Source of the DNA: Hirundichthys speculiger
Taxonomy: Eukaryota; Chordata; Actinopteri; Beloniformes; Exocoetidae
DNA: 64,000 nucleotides
Assembly: GCA_018398805.1 (NCBI GenBank)
Contig: JAGFBZ010001232.1
Coordinates: forward strand, 1 to 64,000
Direction: 5' to 3'
Part shown: in pieces, positions 33,199 through 44,329 of the stretch
Position numbering within the stretch: the stretch's first letter is position 1
Layout: each line of letters starts with the position of its first letter
Program-made: the position numbers and the translations under genes
Notes under the pieces: model-generated
Database searches by the model: none
Seen by the model: only the letters and a program-made list of their open reading frames with translations
Told to the model about the DNA's origin: nothing

Positions 33199-33948
33199 GT
33201 TTCTACCCTATTTCAACTTTGCCCGTGGGTCATCTTTGCAAAATTTCTTGGATTTTTTCAAAAGCTTCACCGATGTGTGGAAGTCCCGGTGAATTCTCTG
33301 CTGCTGGCTAGCTCACGTTAGCGTTAGCTCACGTTAGCTCACATTAGCGCAATTACAAAACTTTCAAAAGCGATGGTTACTTTTCAGGTGGCTGATGGGG
33401 TTTGACGTATTAAAGCTTGGGCTGTTTTTCCCTCCTTCGCTTGGAGCATTTGTCACAAATAACCAGCGAACTATCTTCCTTTGAAACTTTAACGAAGTTC
33501 CATACGATCACTGCCATGTTTGTTTTCATCAGCATGCTGTGCTGCATTCAAGGTGCAACGTAAATTCCAATGTTCCCTCGTTTGCTAGTCGTTCTTTTAG
33601 CCTTTTCTATTTTTTCTATTTTTTATGTGTAACTTGTGGGAAAATACTGTGAATATCAATTAAAGTCAGCAACTACCAAAATTATGACCGAGTTAACGAG
33701 TTGTTTTCTGGCATGAGGGGGTATTCTTGATTTTCCTGATTGAGAAATTGTTTTTCTGATTATGTTGACGTTACTTAAACATAACATTCACTGATGGTCA
33801 TTCAAGGCTCAGAGGGAGCGAGACACTGCTGTGTTGACAAAAATATAAATGTTATCGGGGCTATTCGTCATGATATCGGCGTTATCGGGAATGACATCAT
33901 AATTTCCTGTTATCGGACCGATAATTACCATGCACCCTTAATGATAAC

Positions 33949-34948
33949 TGAACGGGAGTTGTTTGTTTTTTGTTATCTGATTGGACAAAATCACATGAAG
34001 CCACGCGTTAATTCCTGATTAGGGGTTTTTTTGGTGAATCTGACACCCGAGCTGTGGATTATGAGCTGTATGAGAGTGAGCAATCGCTCATGCTTTAAAC
34101 GTATTGCTTGTCGCGCTGCTAACGAGCACTAACTGGTCCTGCGCTGACGTCACCTGAAACAGCCTCGAGCTCGTCACCTCTGGTCCATCAACCTTCACTT
34201 CAAATGTTTCTGGGGTCCCCCGATTCGAAGAACCAGGTCACTAGCCAGAGGGTAGCCGAATATGGCCGCTGCCTGGCAAGTGGAGTGCCTCAGGGTCCTG
34301 TTGAAGCACCACTAATCCTTATTTCTGCTCTGACTTTCAGATGTCTGAATGAATGTAAGGTAACATGGTTATATCACTTAGCATTATAAGATAGCATGAG
34401 CTAAGGCGAGCCAGTACAGCTAACCGACCAGGGCTGAGCCAGTTTGTCGAGGTTTGTCCAGTTCGTCCATGGATGGCGTAGTATCCCGTACATTTGGGGA
34501 ATTCATTGAAAATGATCTGGATGGCTTAAGCCTGATTTATACTTATGTGTCGACCTGACGGCGTGTTAGCCCTGACGTGCACATCTCCCCAAATGTAACT
34601 ATTAGCCGTGTCGGCATGACCTGCGAGAAACGGGATCACTTCGCTTTGTGGATTTGTTCTTCTCCGTCTCGGTATTTTCCCGCTGCTGCCTCCTCGTCGT
34701 CATTTTAAATGACAGAAAGAGTCTTAAAAAAAACAGCCGATCCTCAACATTATCAGCACCAAGCCACGTAAAATGTACCCCATGTGCTGCGTTGCCAAAC
34801 TTCAGGAAACTCGTCACCGGGAGCTCCAGCGCTGCAGAAAGGGTCCTGCATTACCCTCCATATGCTTTCAAGCAAAATTTTGGATTTCACATGTCTTACC
34901 TCAACGTCTACTCACCTCCTCCTCAATTTTGCTCTGTTTCTGTTGCAG
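33949..34948. other. gcnt4 intron 3' part
   Basis: No independent gene is supported. It ends with a strong acceptor, a T/C-rich tract and tgttgcag at 34941-34948. Confidence 0.5.
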
Positions 34949-34950
34949 AA

Positions 34951-36255
34951 ATGACGGCGGGATGTTCCTTACGGAGACTAAGACAAAGGCAGTTCGTCCG
35001 CTCCCTCATGTCGCTGCTGATGCTGAGCGCCCTTCTGGTGCTGGTCAACGTCAAGTACATCTTCGTCACGGAGACCACGCGTCCTTCAGACGTCCCGGGG
35101 GGCCACCTGCTCCACAGGTACAACGTCGACTGCTCGGCTGTTTACGACATGGACCCGGTGGAGGTGGGCAAAACCCTGGTCATCAGGAAGAAGAAGGGGG
35201 TGGAGCTGAAGGACGAGCGCGTGATCGCCCTCACAGAGAACTGCACCGAGTTCGCCAGGATCAGAGGTTACGACGACGTGTGCGTCTCTGAGGAAGAGGA
35301 GGGCTTTCCTCTTGCTTACTCTTTGGTTGTGCATAAATACGCCGAGATGGTGGAGAGACTCCTCAGAGCTGTGTACTCACCCAACAATATCTACTGCATC
35401 CACTACGACCAGAAGTCTCCGCCTCAGTTCGTCGCGGCTATGGAGGGTTTGGCCCGCTGTCTGCCCAACGTCTTCATCGCCAGCAAGCGAGAGTCTGTCT
35501 TTTACGCGAGCATGAGCCGACTGAAAGCCGACCTCAACTGCCTGTCTGACCTTTTGAGGTCGGATGTCAAGTGGAGGTACGTCATCAACCTGTGCGGCCA
35601 GGATTTCCCCCTCAAGTCCAACATCGAGCTGGTGTCGGAGCTGAAGAAGCTAAACGGCTCCAACATGCTGGAAACGAGCCGACCCACCGAGCTCAAGAGA
35701 CAGCGCTTCGGCTTCCACTACGAGCTCAAAGGCGTCAGCTCCGAGTACGAAAAACTACCGGTGAGGACGGAGGTAAAGAAGACGCCGCCGCCGCACGGCA
35801 TAGAGATGTTCACCGGCAACGCCTACTTCGTGCTGTCCCGCCAGTTCATCGCGCACCTGGACTCCTCTTCCGTCGTGAAGGATTTCCTGGCCTGGTCGGA
35901 GGACACCTACTCCCCGGACGAGCATTTCTGGGCCACGCTTGCGCGACTGCCGGGCGTCCCCGGAGAGGTGCCCAGGTCCCGGCCCGACGTCACGGACCTG
36001 ATGAGCAAGACCAGGCTGGTGAAGTGGCACTACCTGGAGCGCAGCCTTTACCCCCCGTGCACGGGGCAACACGTTCGCAGCGTCTGCATCTTTGGCGCGG
36101 CGGAGCTGCACTGGTTGCTCAACTATGGTCACTGGTTCGCCAATAAATTTGACCCCAAAGTGGATCCCGTCATCATCCAGTGTCTTGAGGTGATGCTGGT
36201 GGAGAAGCAGAAGTCGCATCAGTCGGAGCTTGTTCTCACTTGTCCTAAGGGTTAG
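34951..36255 (+). CDS. gcnt4: Core 2 beta-1,6-N-acetylglucosaminyltransferase 4
   Basis: A 434-residue Golgi type II membrane enzyme. It transfers GlcNAc from UDP-GlcNAc in beta-1,6 linkage onto O-glycan core 1, making core 2 branches on mucin-type glycoproteins. Residues 1-17 are a basic cytosolic tail and about 18-38 a membrane anchor, followed by stem and a GT14 catalytic domain. Visible family motifs include [38 protein letters not shown] and [10 protein letters not shown] (E324 matches the catalytic Glu position of GCNT1), with family cysteines throughout. The N-terminal NCSxxY..(D/E)P.E.GK pattern and ELKKLNG..MLET favour GCNT4 over GCNT1/GCNT3. N-glycosylation sequons occur at NCT and NGS. 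The whole coding sequence is one exon. The ATG lies two bases after the splice acceptor; the open frame extends upstream only through intron. Length fits the family (428-453). Confidence 0.93.
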   Translation: MTAGCSLRRLRQRQFVRSLMSLLMLSALLVLVNVKYIFVTETTRPSDVPGGHLLHRYNVDCSAVYDMDPVEVGKTLVIRKKKGVELKDERVIALTENCTEFARIRGYDDVCVSEEEEGFPLAYSLVVHKYAEMVERLLRAVYSPNNIYCIHYDQKSPPQFVAAMEGLARCLPNVFIASKRESVFYASMSRLKADLNCLSDLLRSDVKWRYVINLCGQDFPLKSNIELVSELKKLNGSNMLETSRPTELKRQRFGFHYELKGVSSEYEKLPVRTEVKKTPPPHGIEMFTGNAYFVLSRQFIAHLDSSSVVKDFLAWSEDTYSPDEHFWATLARLPGVPGEVPRSRPDVTDLMSKTRLVKWHYLERSLYPPCTGQHVRSVCIFGAAELHWLLNYGHWFANKFDPKVDPVIIQCLEVMLVEKQKSHQSELVLTCPKG

Positions 36256-36326
36256 CTCAAAGCTAACACTTGTCCTAAGGGTTAGCTCAAAGCTAACACT
36301 TGTTCTAAGGGTTAGCTCAAAGCTGC
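36237..36326 (+). repeat. 30-bp tandem triplication spanning the gcnt4 stop codon
   Basis: Three copies at 36237-36266, 36267-36296 and 36297-36326. The first contains the gcnt4 stop (36253-36255). The other copies carry the same TAG in the same frame at 36283 and 36313. Confidence 0.93.
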
Positions 36327-38225
36327 AGTACACTGGCAGAAAAAAAGACTTGATTACATTTCTACAGGTTTACAATGCTTCAATGTTAAAAAAAACGCAT
36401 TACCTCCTGTTTGAAGGACTCTGACGTAGCGCACGGCTCTTTAAGACCAACCTCCCTGAAGGCAGTGGATTGAAAATGTGATGATTTTTATTTTTTATTT
36501 TTTTTAAATAAGTAAGATGAGAAGTGCGGCTTCTCAGCTTTTATGCTAGCTTCATGCTCCCTATTTTCCTCAACCTGACGAGGTTATCCTTAAATCCAAC
36601 CAAATTTCTGGAGACAGGACTGACTTGACCACACAGGACTTTGGATAAAAAGCTAAATTGGCTTCCCATGAGTCCTCTCTGGGTTTTGTAGGTCGTTTTT
36701 TTTACACTGACGTTGTTCAGGAGGAGCTTTGGTCAGGGGTGCAGCACGCTCAGGTCAGTGTGAACGCGACGGCCAAAACCTACCGAGACCTCTCTGAAGA
36801 GGGAGTCTCGGTACGCCTGTCGGGAAGATCTGGTACGGTTCGCTGGTGTTGTGAATGGTCCGTGGCCTCGGGCCTTAAAGAGGCTTCCGTAGTCCGTTGT
36901 GCAGTGCATTGTGGGCCGCGACTTCCAGCCGCTTGGTTTACAAGCCGTTTGGCTTGTCCAGATTGGCACAAACAGACAAAGTAGAGAGGAAAGAAGAAGA
37001 TCAACTCCAGGCTGCTGTGTCGCCGTGCTTTTGTCATGGAAACATGGCGCTTTGCCGAGTCTGCTGCTGACCAGTGACATCACTGACCAGTGACATCACT
37101 GACCGCCGTCGCGTGGCCCGCAGCACGGCGCTGGGACTTCCATAACAATAGCACTTCTGACCATGAATCAAACTAAAGAAAAAGATTAATTGAACGTAAT
37201 TCAGTGCGCACTGAAGGTCGGACCAGCGCACGCGAAAACGACCTTAGGGATATTGATCCCATGTCGGGGTCCGGCGCCCTTCGAGTCCTCTGGACTCGTC
37301 TTTGACTTCCAGGAAAAAGGTGCCTCCAGCTGTGCAACCAATCAGAGGAATGAAGCCTGTGATGTCAGCGGAGTGGCTGTTTTACAGCAAACCCTCGTTG
37401 ACACGCGTCCTGTTTGAATAGTTGCTGATGCATGGAAGCAACTGGAACCGAGACCAAGGACGAGCCGCTGAGGTAGATCCCCATTTCCTCACCACAGGGG
37501 AGCGGTTCGGACCGATCCCTGGACCGGTCCCTGGTGCAGAGCAGGACTCCACTTTCTCCACAAGCAGGCAGCCTGACGCTCTACAGGAGAAAATCCTGGA
37601 CTTCAACCACCACGTCAGGTGGTTCTGGAGCTTTCGTTGATGTGGACGACTTCCTGTGGTGTGGACTTCTATCATCTACAGGAACTTGCACAAAAATCTT
37701 GAAGACACACTGACGGAAAATAACCTAAAGAGTTTATATGACGTGTTTTTATGCAGTTTTGTGATGCCTTGTAAATCAAGATTAAATTATTAATTAAGAA
37801 AATATTGTCAGATCAAATACAATCAGAATGAAAACAGCTTTAAAGTCTTTTATTGAGTGTTTTCAATCAATAAATGTTACCTTAAAGGTTGGGTAGATCT
37901 TCCTCTGAAGCTTTTTATGTTTGCTTGTTGTTGCGTTACTTGAAATTTCACTTTAACACACAGGAAGTAAACAGTTGTTTAAACGATTGTTTATGTCAAA
38001 GCAGAAAATACGAATCACCCATTGAGGCTCCGAGAGTAAACTCCAGTCACTGTGAGAAAGCACCGTCGGCGTGTCCGAGGTGAAAACCAGCACAGGAAGA
38101 GAGGAAAATTCACCTCAGGGCATCGACACGATGCAGAGTCGCTACATGCACGGCTGGATTGTTTTTAGAGTCGGCTTTGCACGAGTGCCCTGAACGCTTT
38201 TCTACAAGCTCCTCATAAACTGTGG
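36327..38225 (+). other. gcnt4 3' UTR and downstream sequence
   Basis: The 3' UTR must begin at 36256. The nearest good polyadenylation signal I see is aataaa at about 37869 (caatcaataaatg). Short GT-rich sequence follows weakly. No other gene is recognised; small frames lack domains. A tandem gaccagtgacatcact occurs at 37069-37101. Confidence 0.4.
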
Positions 38226-38233
38226 CTCTAAAT

Positions 38234-38637
38234 TAGGGGGTGTGAAAAAAAAACGATTTAGCAATATATCGTGATTTTCGGTCGCCCAATATAATATCAA
38301 TTTTTCAGCTCCTAATATAGATTTTTTAGGAAAATTGTTTAATTTTTTTAACATTTAAATTGTTTAAAATTTAAAATGTGCAAAAACACTAATAATAAAC
38401 AATAAATAGGTTGTTTTGAAGCAAATAGTTTTGACTCAATTTGTCCTCTGAATGATCAATATCATCTGATGAACTTATACAGCAACTTGATTTTTCATCT
38501 CTACTTTTAATTTTGATAATAACTGGGTAGAATATCGCAATATATCGTGATTTTGTGATACCATGATAATATCGTATCGTGACCCAAGTATCATGATACA
38601 TATCGTATTGCGAGATCCTTGTCAATACTCACCCCTA
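38234..38637 (-). mobile_element. hAT MITE, family B, copy 1
   Basis: 404 bp. The ends are TAGGGGGTGTG and inverted TAGGGGTGAG, with 8-bp flanks ctctaaat and gtctaaat (7 of 8). It is rich in cgatat/atatcg motifs. A second copy lies at 51500-51807 in the opposite orientation. Confidence 0.8.
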
Positions 38638-38645
38638 GTCTAAAT

Positions 38646-39060
38646 TATCCATGTAATGACACCTAAAGTATGGAAACGTGTATTCTAGGACTTCTGAGCC
38701 GCTATGTTACAGGATAATTTCATGTCCAAAAGGAAGCTCATGCAACGGTTTAGGCTACGAGACAAAGAAGTAACAACAAAAGCAAAAGTCCGGCGCTGCA
38801 GGTTGTGAGCTGTTAATGTTTGACGAGGCCAGAAGGGAGCAAACGTGACACTGAATTTAGATGGAGAGAGAAAAGAGGAAGCTCCAGGGCCAGGTTTTCA
38901 AAACGACGTTTCTATCAGGTGTCAGGGACCTTTGTCGCCGAGGAATGAAGGAATGCAACCGCCGACAGGGATGGGCAGGTTCAGAGGAAGTAGAGCAAAT
39001 ACAGCACAAAGATTTCACAACAAGCGCCCGGGGTTTTCTTTCTGGTGACATTCCCGTCAA
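38646..39060. other. Unassigned sequence
   Basis: Nothing recognised beyond short noncoding frames. Confidence 0.4.
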
Positions 39061-39061
39061 C

Positions 39062-40203
39062 ACCTTTGAAACGATATAGAAAATTTGATATCTAGATTAT
39101 AGCAACCAAATTATCACGGTTTACGATATTATCGCGGTATTCTTCATTGCTGTACAAATGTCCAAAAAGCACATACATTTAAATTATTTCACAAAACCTT
39201 GTGATTTTCTTGTCATACTAAAACATCAGAAGCCAAAATAATATCAAAATGAAACTTTCACATTAAAAGGGCAAACAACCGGCACAGAAAGAGGTTTTAT
39301 TTTAAATGAACAAAATAAATAACAGGAACAAAGCTTAGTTGTCTGGTGCAAATTTAAATAAACACTTTAACAACCATAGTAGGTCAAAATATGCAAACAG
39401 TTATCAGGAACAAAAATTATAGTGAAGTTCAAATGAAATAAACTTTTGACTTCAAGCTGAACCTTAAATAAGTATAAATGTGTAAATAAAGAAACAGTTG
39501 TTTAGGAGCCAAATATGTTGTTCTGAATTGTAGTTCACTCTGTGTGTCTGTGGGTGTCGCTGTGTTGTTACCTGAGGGTCAGGTATAAAGGTAGCTGCCT
39601 GTTATTGGTTAGCTGTTAGCGCTGTGGTGCTAACTGCCGGCGTTATGGTTGTCGGATCAGTTAATGGAATAAATTAATATTTTAACTGTATCAGAAGAAC
39701 ATCGTTCTGGTCCTTTTTTGATCAACACGCAACGTAACGTTTACGAAATGTGAGTTAGCGAAGCGCGTCAACCAGGTTACTCTTGGTCAAACATCTCAGT
39801 AGCTTGAAGCATTAGCCTTAGCTCCTTCAAGTTGCTTCTACAAATTACAATAAAATGTAAACAAGTGCTCTGAAGACAAGATAACTGTCCTCCACCAGTT
39901 GTCCCTCTGCATTCTTAAAAAATATATATATATATATGTCCAGACCTTGGATTTTGCCATTTTAGTGGGTTGGTAAATGTCCAGCGTGCTATCACCACTT
40001 TCCGCCATGCTAACGTTACGATGCTGATGTGACAAGCTACATATTCACGCGAGACACAGTCGCTCGCAGACTTGAATGAGGCTGATATTATATATCCCAG
40101 TAATCGACCGCGATAATGAGATGAAGTCAAACATTAACGGTAATCGTTATTGCGTAAAATTTTACCGTGCTTTACCGTAATACCGATAACCGTTCCATCC
40201 CTA
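39062..40203 (-). mobile_element. hAT element (same family as 21995-25791), inverted copy
   Basis: Reads on the minus strand from TAGGGATGGAACGG (40203) through the same sequence as the copy at 21995-25791, without the LINE insert, ending near 39062. The MAESGD...IYQPTK fragment of a BED-type transposase N-terminus is at about 40010-39950. The terminal bases at the left end are degraded and no target duplication is evident. Confidence 0.72.
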
Positions 40204-40277
40204 GAAGCCAGCAGACCGAAGATGATTTCCTTTCCTTCACGTTGTGATCCAGTCAGTGAGGAGTCCTTCAGCCCTGT

Positions 40278-40318
40278 TAGGGTTAGGGTTACCTGCGCGT
40301 GACTAACCCTAACCCTTC
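40278..40318. repeat. Inverted telomere-like motifs
   Basis: gttagggttagggtta and, 12 bases later, ctaaccctaaccc, facing each other. Confidence 0.7.
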
Positions 40319-40319
40319 A

Positions 40320-41885
40320 GCCCTGTGCTCAGAGACGTCTTCATTCAGTCAGCGTTGATTAAAACGTGGCGTTGAATGAAGTCGCGCCACTGTTACACCT
40401 TCCTTCATCAGTTCACACAGCGCTGCATCTTGATCGTGTTACACCCCTGATACTACCTAACCAGGCCCCGAAATTCAGTCCAATTCAACTCAAAGATGCT
40501 TCATTAATCCACAAAGGGAAATTCACTCTTGCAGAAGATGTCGTTATTCAAAAGTGGCGCCGTTCCTCCTCTGTGCCGTTCACACAGCAGAATAAAGGTT
40601 CTACGGGCCACGTTGTACTTAAGATCAGCTGAGCCTGTCAATCTCGTAAAGCTTTTGAATCAAGAGGAGGGCGTTCTTTCTGTTTCACATGACCACTACT
40701 CCCCGCATCAGCACCGAATGGGAGGAAAAAACAAGTCAAACCATTTCCTGTCCTGTATTTTCTCTTTTATTTTTTTTTGCACAGTGAGGTCATTTCCTGG
40801 AAGTGGCACCAGTGAGGGACGAGGTCATCTTCGCAGCATCCTGGGTTAACAAGGCTGCAAAGACATCAAACAACTAACAGCAGACAGTTGGATGAATCTC
40901 AGCATTCCCAGAGTTTACATATTTTATGACTCAATAAAATAAAAGCTTATTTATATGGAAAACGGAACAAAAAAAGGCCTTAAACAGTGTCATAAAACTA
41001 ACTTTCATGCCGTCGCAGTAAATCGCGCCTCGCTGATAAACGTACGTGCAGAACGGTGGTCACTGCACACATGGAGTCAGGACGGCTTATTGAGTTCCAG
41101 TAAATAATTCATTTCGCTTGTGAACACCTGCGCGTGAGTAAAACGAGCACCTGTGAGCGGCGGGAGCGGCGTCAGGTGTTGGCCTTCGTCAAACACTTGT
41201 CGACTTTTGAGCCAGAAGCCGATGGCGCCCGTGGCTCGTCTGAACCACTGTGAAGCAGCGGTGACGTTCCCAGAGTCGTTTACCATGTAGAGAAACACGG
41301 AGGCGGATCCCGGAAACGGATACGCCCATGAGCCCACCTGGACACTCGGAAAACACCAGATGGGGGGAGGGCGCCCTCTCTAAGCTTGTGTTTCATCGAC
41401 AGAGGCTGGTGGAAGCGTTGACGTGTTCGGTTATTATTATTATGACTACCCAAGATAAAATCCGCCTTCTGGATCAGATCCAGGATCAGCCTTTGAAATT
41501 TGTTAATTTAATTTAATGTTTGGAAGGGTTGTCGGGAAGAAGCCTCTTCGCTCCGCAAAGAACATCGGCGGGAGGACTTACGTTTTCTAAGCAGTGCCTG
41601 AAGAAGCGGAGCAACATTCTTTGGGGATGTTTGACCGTAATTAGCAGTGACAACCAAAGCATTCAAACCAACTGTGAAGCACGGCGGTGGCGGGGCGATG
41701 ATATGTGCCTGGACCTGGACCAACGTATTCTCGACCCGGACGTGAGGCCATTTGACCGAAGGCTGCGTCGTGTGGAGTGTTATCAATGCTGCTAGCGGCT
41801 TATGCAACGCTCTTCTTTGTGCAATCAGGACCGCCCTCAGGAATTCAAAAAACACATTCATTATCAGTGTCTTTGGGTCAACAAC
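40320..41885. other. Unassigned sequence
   Basis: No TE ends recognised. A minus-strand frame (41337-41077, 86 codons) has a protein-like composition and is discussed as a finding. aataaa occurs near 40935. Confidence 0.3.
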
Positions 41886-42332
41886 ACTGCAAAAACCTGG
41901 AAAACGCTGGAAAAACCCGTTGTACCGAACGTACCACATTCTGCATGTCCTCAAGACAAAAGACGCCTGGATTCTTCTGCCTCTCTCCAGTTTTTACAAC
42001 TCTTTCTTTAGTTTTCTTTAGGGCACCAAAAACACCAACAGGGAAGTGGAGACACATAAAAACGCACCTGTGAGGCATATCTCTGCAGACCTGGCACGCT
42101 GCAGGTGATCATTGCAACAATGCTTCAATATGATGGAAAAAAACGCAGCAATGGAGCAGTTGAACCCTTAAAACCTATCCTGTCTTTTTTCTGAGAGCAG
42201 CGATCGATTGATAGGCCGATGTCTACTGGTGATAAAGGTTATGAAGGGTTGTTTTGAGCGACACGACCTCCATTTGACTGTCGGTCGTCATTAACGTGTG
42301 ACAGATCATTTACTGAACCGCCGTCTCCCGGC
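41886..42332 (+). repeat. Diverged direct duplicate (partner 43500-43956)
   Basis: Shares long blocks with the partner: aaaaacccgttgtaccgaac, ctcaagacaaaag, ctgcaggtgatcattgcaac and ccatttgactgtcggtcgtc. Small indels separate the copies. The pair flanks the hAT element at 42333-43380. Confidence 0.85.
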
Positions 42333-43380
42333 TAGGGATGGGAATTGATAAAATGTTTTCAATTCCGATTCCATTATCGATACTGTTTAACGATTCGATT
42401 CTTTATCGATTCTCTTATCGATTCTAATTTGGGGAAAAACGAGAACAAACAGTTTTATTAGCATAATTTTTTTTTAACTTAGAAGTCACGACCTTACAAA
42501 CTCAACAGCGAGGTCAAAAGAGGCCCAAAGATAACGTGTTAACTGTTGTAATATGTAACTGTGCAAATACACAAGAATGTTTAACATTTTAATAACTGAT
42601 TTTTACTAATAGAAATGAAAAAATCTCCCTTTTAAAAGGATATATGAGCTCACTAAGCACTCAAAAATAATAATAAAGAAAGATAAATACTATCAAATAC
42701 AACGGAACAGTGCATAGTACAAATCTGCAAATACTATGAAGAATTAACAATTGTTTAGCAGTAAAATAATCATGTCTTCCAGCCTCTGAACCAGCCAGAC
42801 TCTCTCTCTCGTCACGGTCATCTTCTAAATGTAATGCAGAAGGCATTCGTTTAATAGCATAGCGCTAATGTTATAGCATGTTTTACAAAGAAGCACATAG
42901 GCAGCGGGATAGCTACTAACCAGAGTTACCAGAGGTGATCTTAGCTTGGCTACTGCTGCTGGGTTGAGATCCATCAGTCCGAAGCGTCAAAAACATGACA
43001 CTCGTTAGCATGTTGTGTGTTCAAATGTTTCTGCGTGTTAGCCGTGTTCCCTCCCGACGCTGTTATCTCCACTTTACAATGACTGCTAGTTGCCTTGTTG
43101 CCATCTTTCTTTGGTGAAGTGAAGCCAAACTTTGGAGCGTTTGAACCTGGTGGGCGCCATTGTTGTTTACAACTGCAATGCTAACGTGCTAAACCGACGT
43201 AACTTAATCACGTAAAAGCGCTTTCTGGAATTGACTGTGCGTAACTTGCGTAAATTACGTGAGATTCGTGCTGGTTGGAATCGATAAGAGAATCGCTGGA
43301 TAAACTGCCAAACGTTTCCATGGAATTGAAACACACGGAACCGGTTCTCTACAGGAACCGGTTCCAGATTCCCAACCCTT
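42333..43380 (+). mobile_element. hAT MITE, family C
   Basis: Ends TAGGGATGGGAATTGA and, inverted, AAGGGTTGGGAATCTG. Subterminal sequence is rich in atcgat/tcgatt. No matching 8-bp flanks are seen, so one end may be rearranged. No transposase. Confidence 0.6.
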
Positions 43381-43499
43381 GGTGTCACGCAGGGACGATG
43401 GGCTGCAGAGAAACGAAACTAACATACGAGCTAACGGCTTTCCAGTTAAAAGTGACTCATCTCCAGGTATTCATCAGGCCCCCCCGATGCCAGCTTCGA

Positions 43500-43956
43500 G
43501 GGGAAAAACCCGTTGTACCGAACTTACCACATTCTTGCAGTCCTCAAGACAAAAGGCGCCTGGATTCTTTTGTCTCTCTCCAGTTTTCACAACTCCTTCT
43601 ATAGTTTTCTTTAAAACGCCAACAGGTGAAAAACGCACCTGCCAGGAATACCTCTGCAGAACACGGGTATTTCTGGCACCCTGCAGGTGATCATTGCAAC
43701 AATGCTTGATTACGATGGGAAAAAACGCAACGATGGAGCAGTTGATCTTAAAACCTGTCCTGTCTTTTTCCTGAGAGTATCAATCGAATTACAGGCCGAT
43801 GCCTCTGATAGTTGGTGGCAGTAACAAGTAAAATGTAGGAATGTCTACGGCTGATAAAGGTTATGAAGGGTTGTTTTGAGTGACAGGACCTCCATTTGAC
43901 TGTCGGTCGTCATTAACGTGTGACAGATCGTTTACCGAACCGCCGTCTCCCGAGCA
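43500..43956 (+). repeat. Diverged direct duplicate (partner 41886-42332)
   Basis: See partner. The two copies end in the same cgccgtctcccg, exactly where the hAT begins in the left copy. Confidence 0.85.
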
Positions 43957-44272
43957 GACGGGTGAACATTTGTTTCAATAAACCTAACGCCTGCCTCCAA
44001 ACCCGTCTTTCCTGTGGTCACGGCGAAGCTGGAGAGAACCGTTACAAGCGGCACCAGTCGTGGAGGAGGTGATGGCCGTCTGCTGCCTCCTGGGTTCCAG
44101 GTAAGATCTGGATCGTCTCTAAACACCGTTCAGACCAAGGATGAAGCCTGGAGAGGAGATATTCTTTGCTTTTTAGTCATTATTGTTTCACTTTCATTTA
44201 CCTAATTATGCTTATCAACTAAAATATATATTATCTTCTACTTTACTGTCTTGTGAGTGATTTACAAAACCA

Positions 44273-44310
44273 GGGTTAGGGTTAGGGTTAGGGTTAGCCT
44301 AACCCTAACC
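44273..44310. repeat. Head-to-head interstitial telomeric repeats
   Basis: Four gggtta units are followed directly by cctaaccctaacc, giving an inverted telomeric junction. Confidence 0.9.
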
Positions 44311-44329
44311 AGCATTAGTAATGGAGAAG

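Larger units (their letters stand above)
30684..33940 (-). mobile_element. 3.26-kb hAT-like element with expanded subterminal repeats
   Basis: Bounded by TAGGGATTCA on the left and, inverted on the right, TAAGGGTGCA, with near-identical 8-bp flanks atgacaac (30676-30683) and atgataac (33941-33948). The left end has grown into a minisatellite (30706-31800) made of the subterminal motif. A second hAT (32076-33198) is nested inside. No transposase frame remains. Confidence 0.72.

Noticed and set aside
34648..34950. Upstream extension of the gcnt4 frame to an ATG at 34648
   Set aside because: A strong splice acceptor ends at 34948, two bases before the ATG whose protein matches the family N-terminus; the extension is intron.
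34951..36255. Assignment as GCNT1 or GCNT3
   Set aside because: The N-terminal stem motif and the ELKKLNG, EHFWATL and AAELHWL segments fit GCNT4 better.
34773..36333. Frames of 172, 191 and 192 codons overlapping gcnt4
   Set aside because: Out-of-frame readings of GC-rich gcnt4 coding sequence with no domains; only the possible upstream-ATG effect is kept as a finding.
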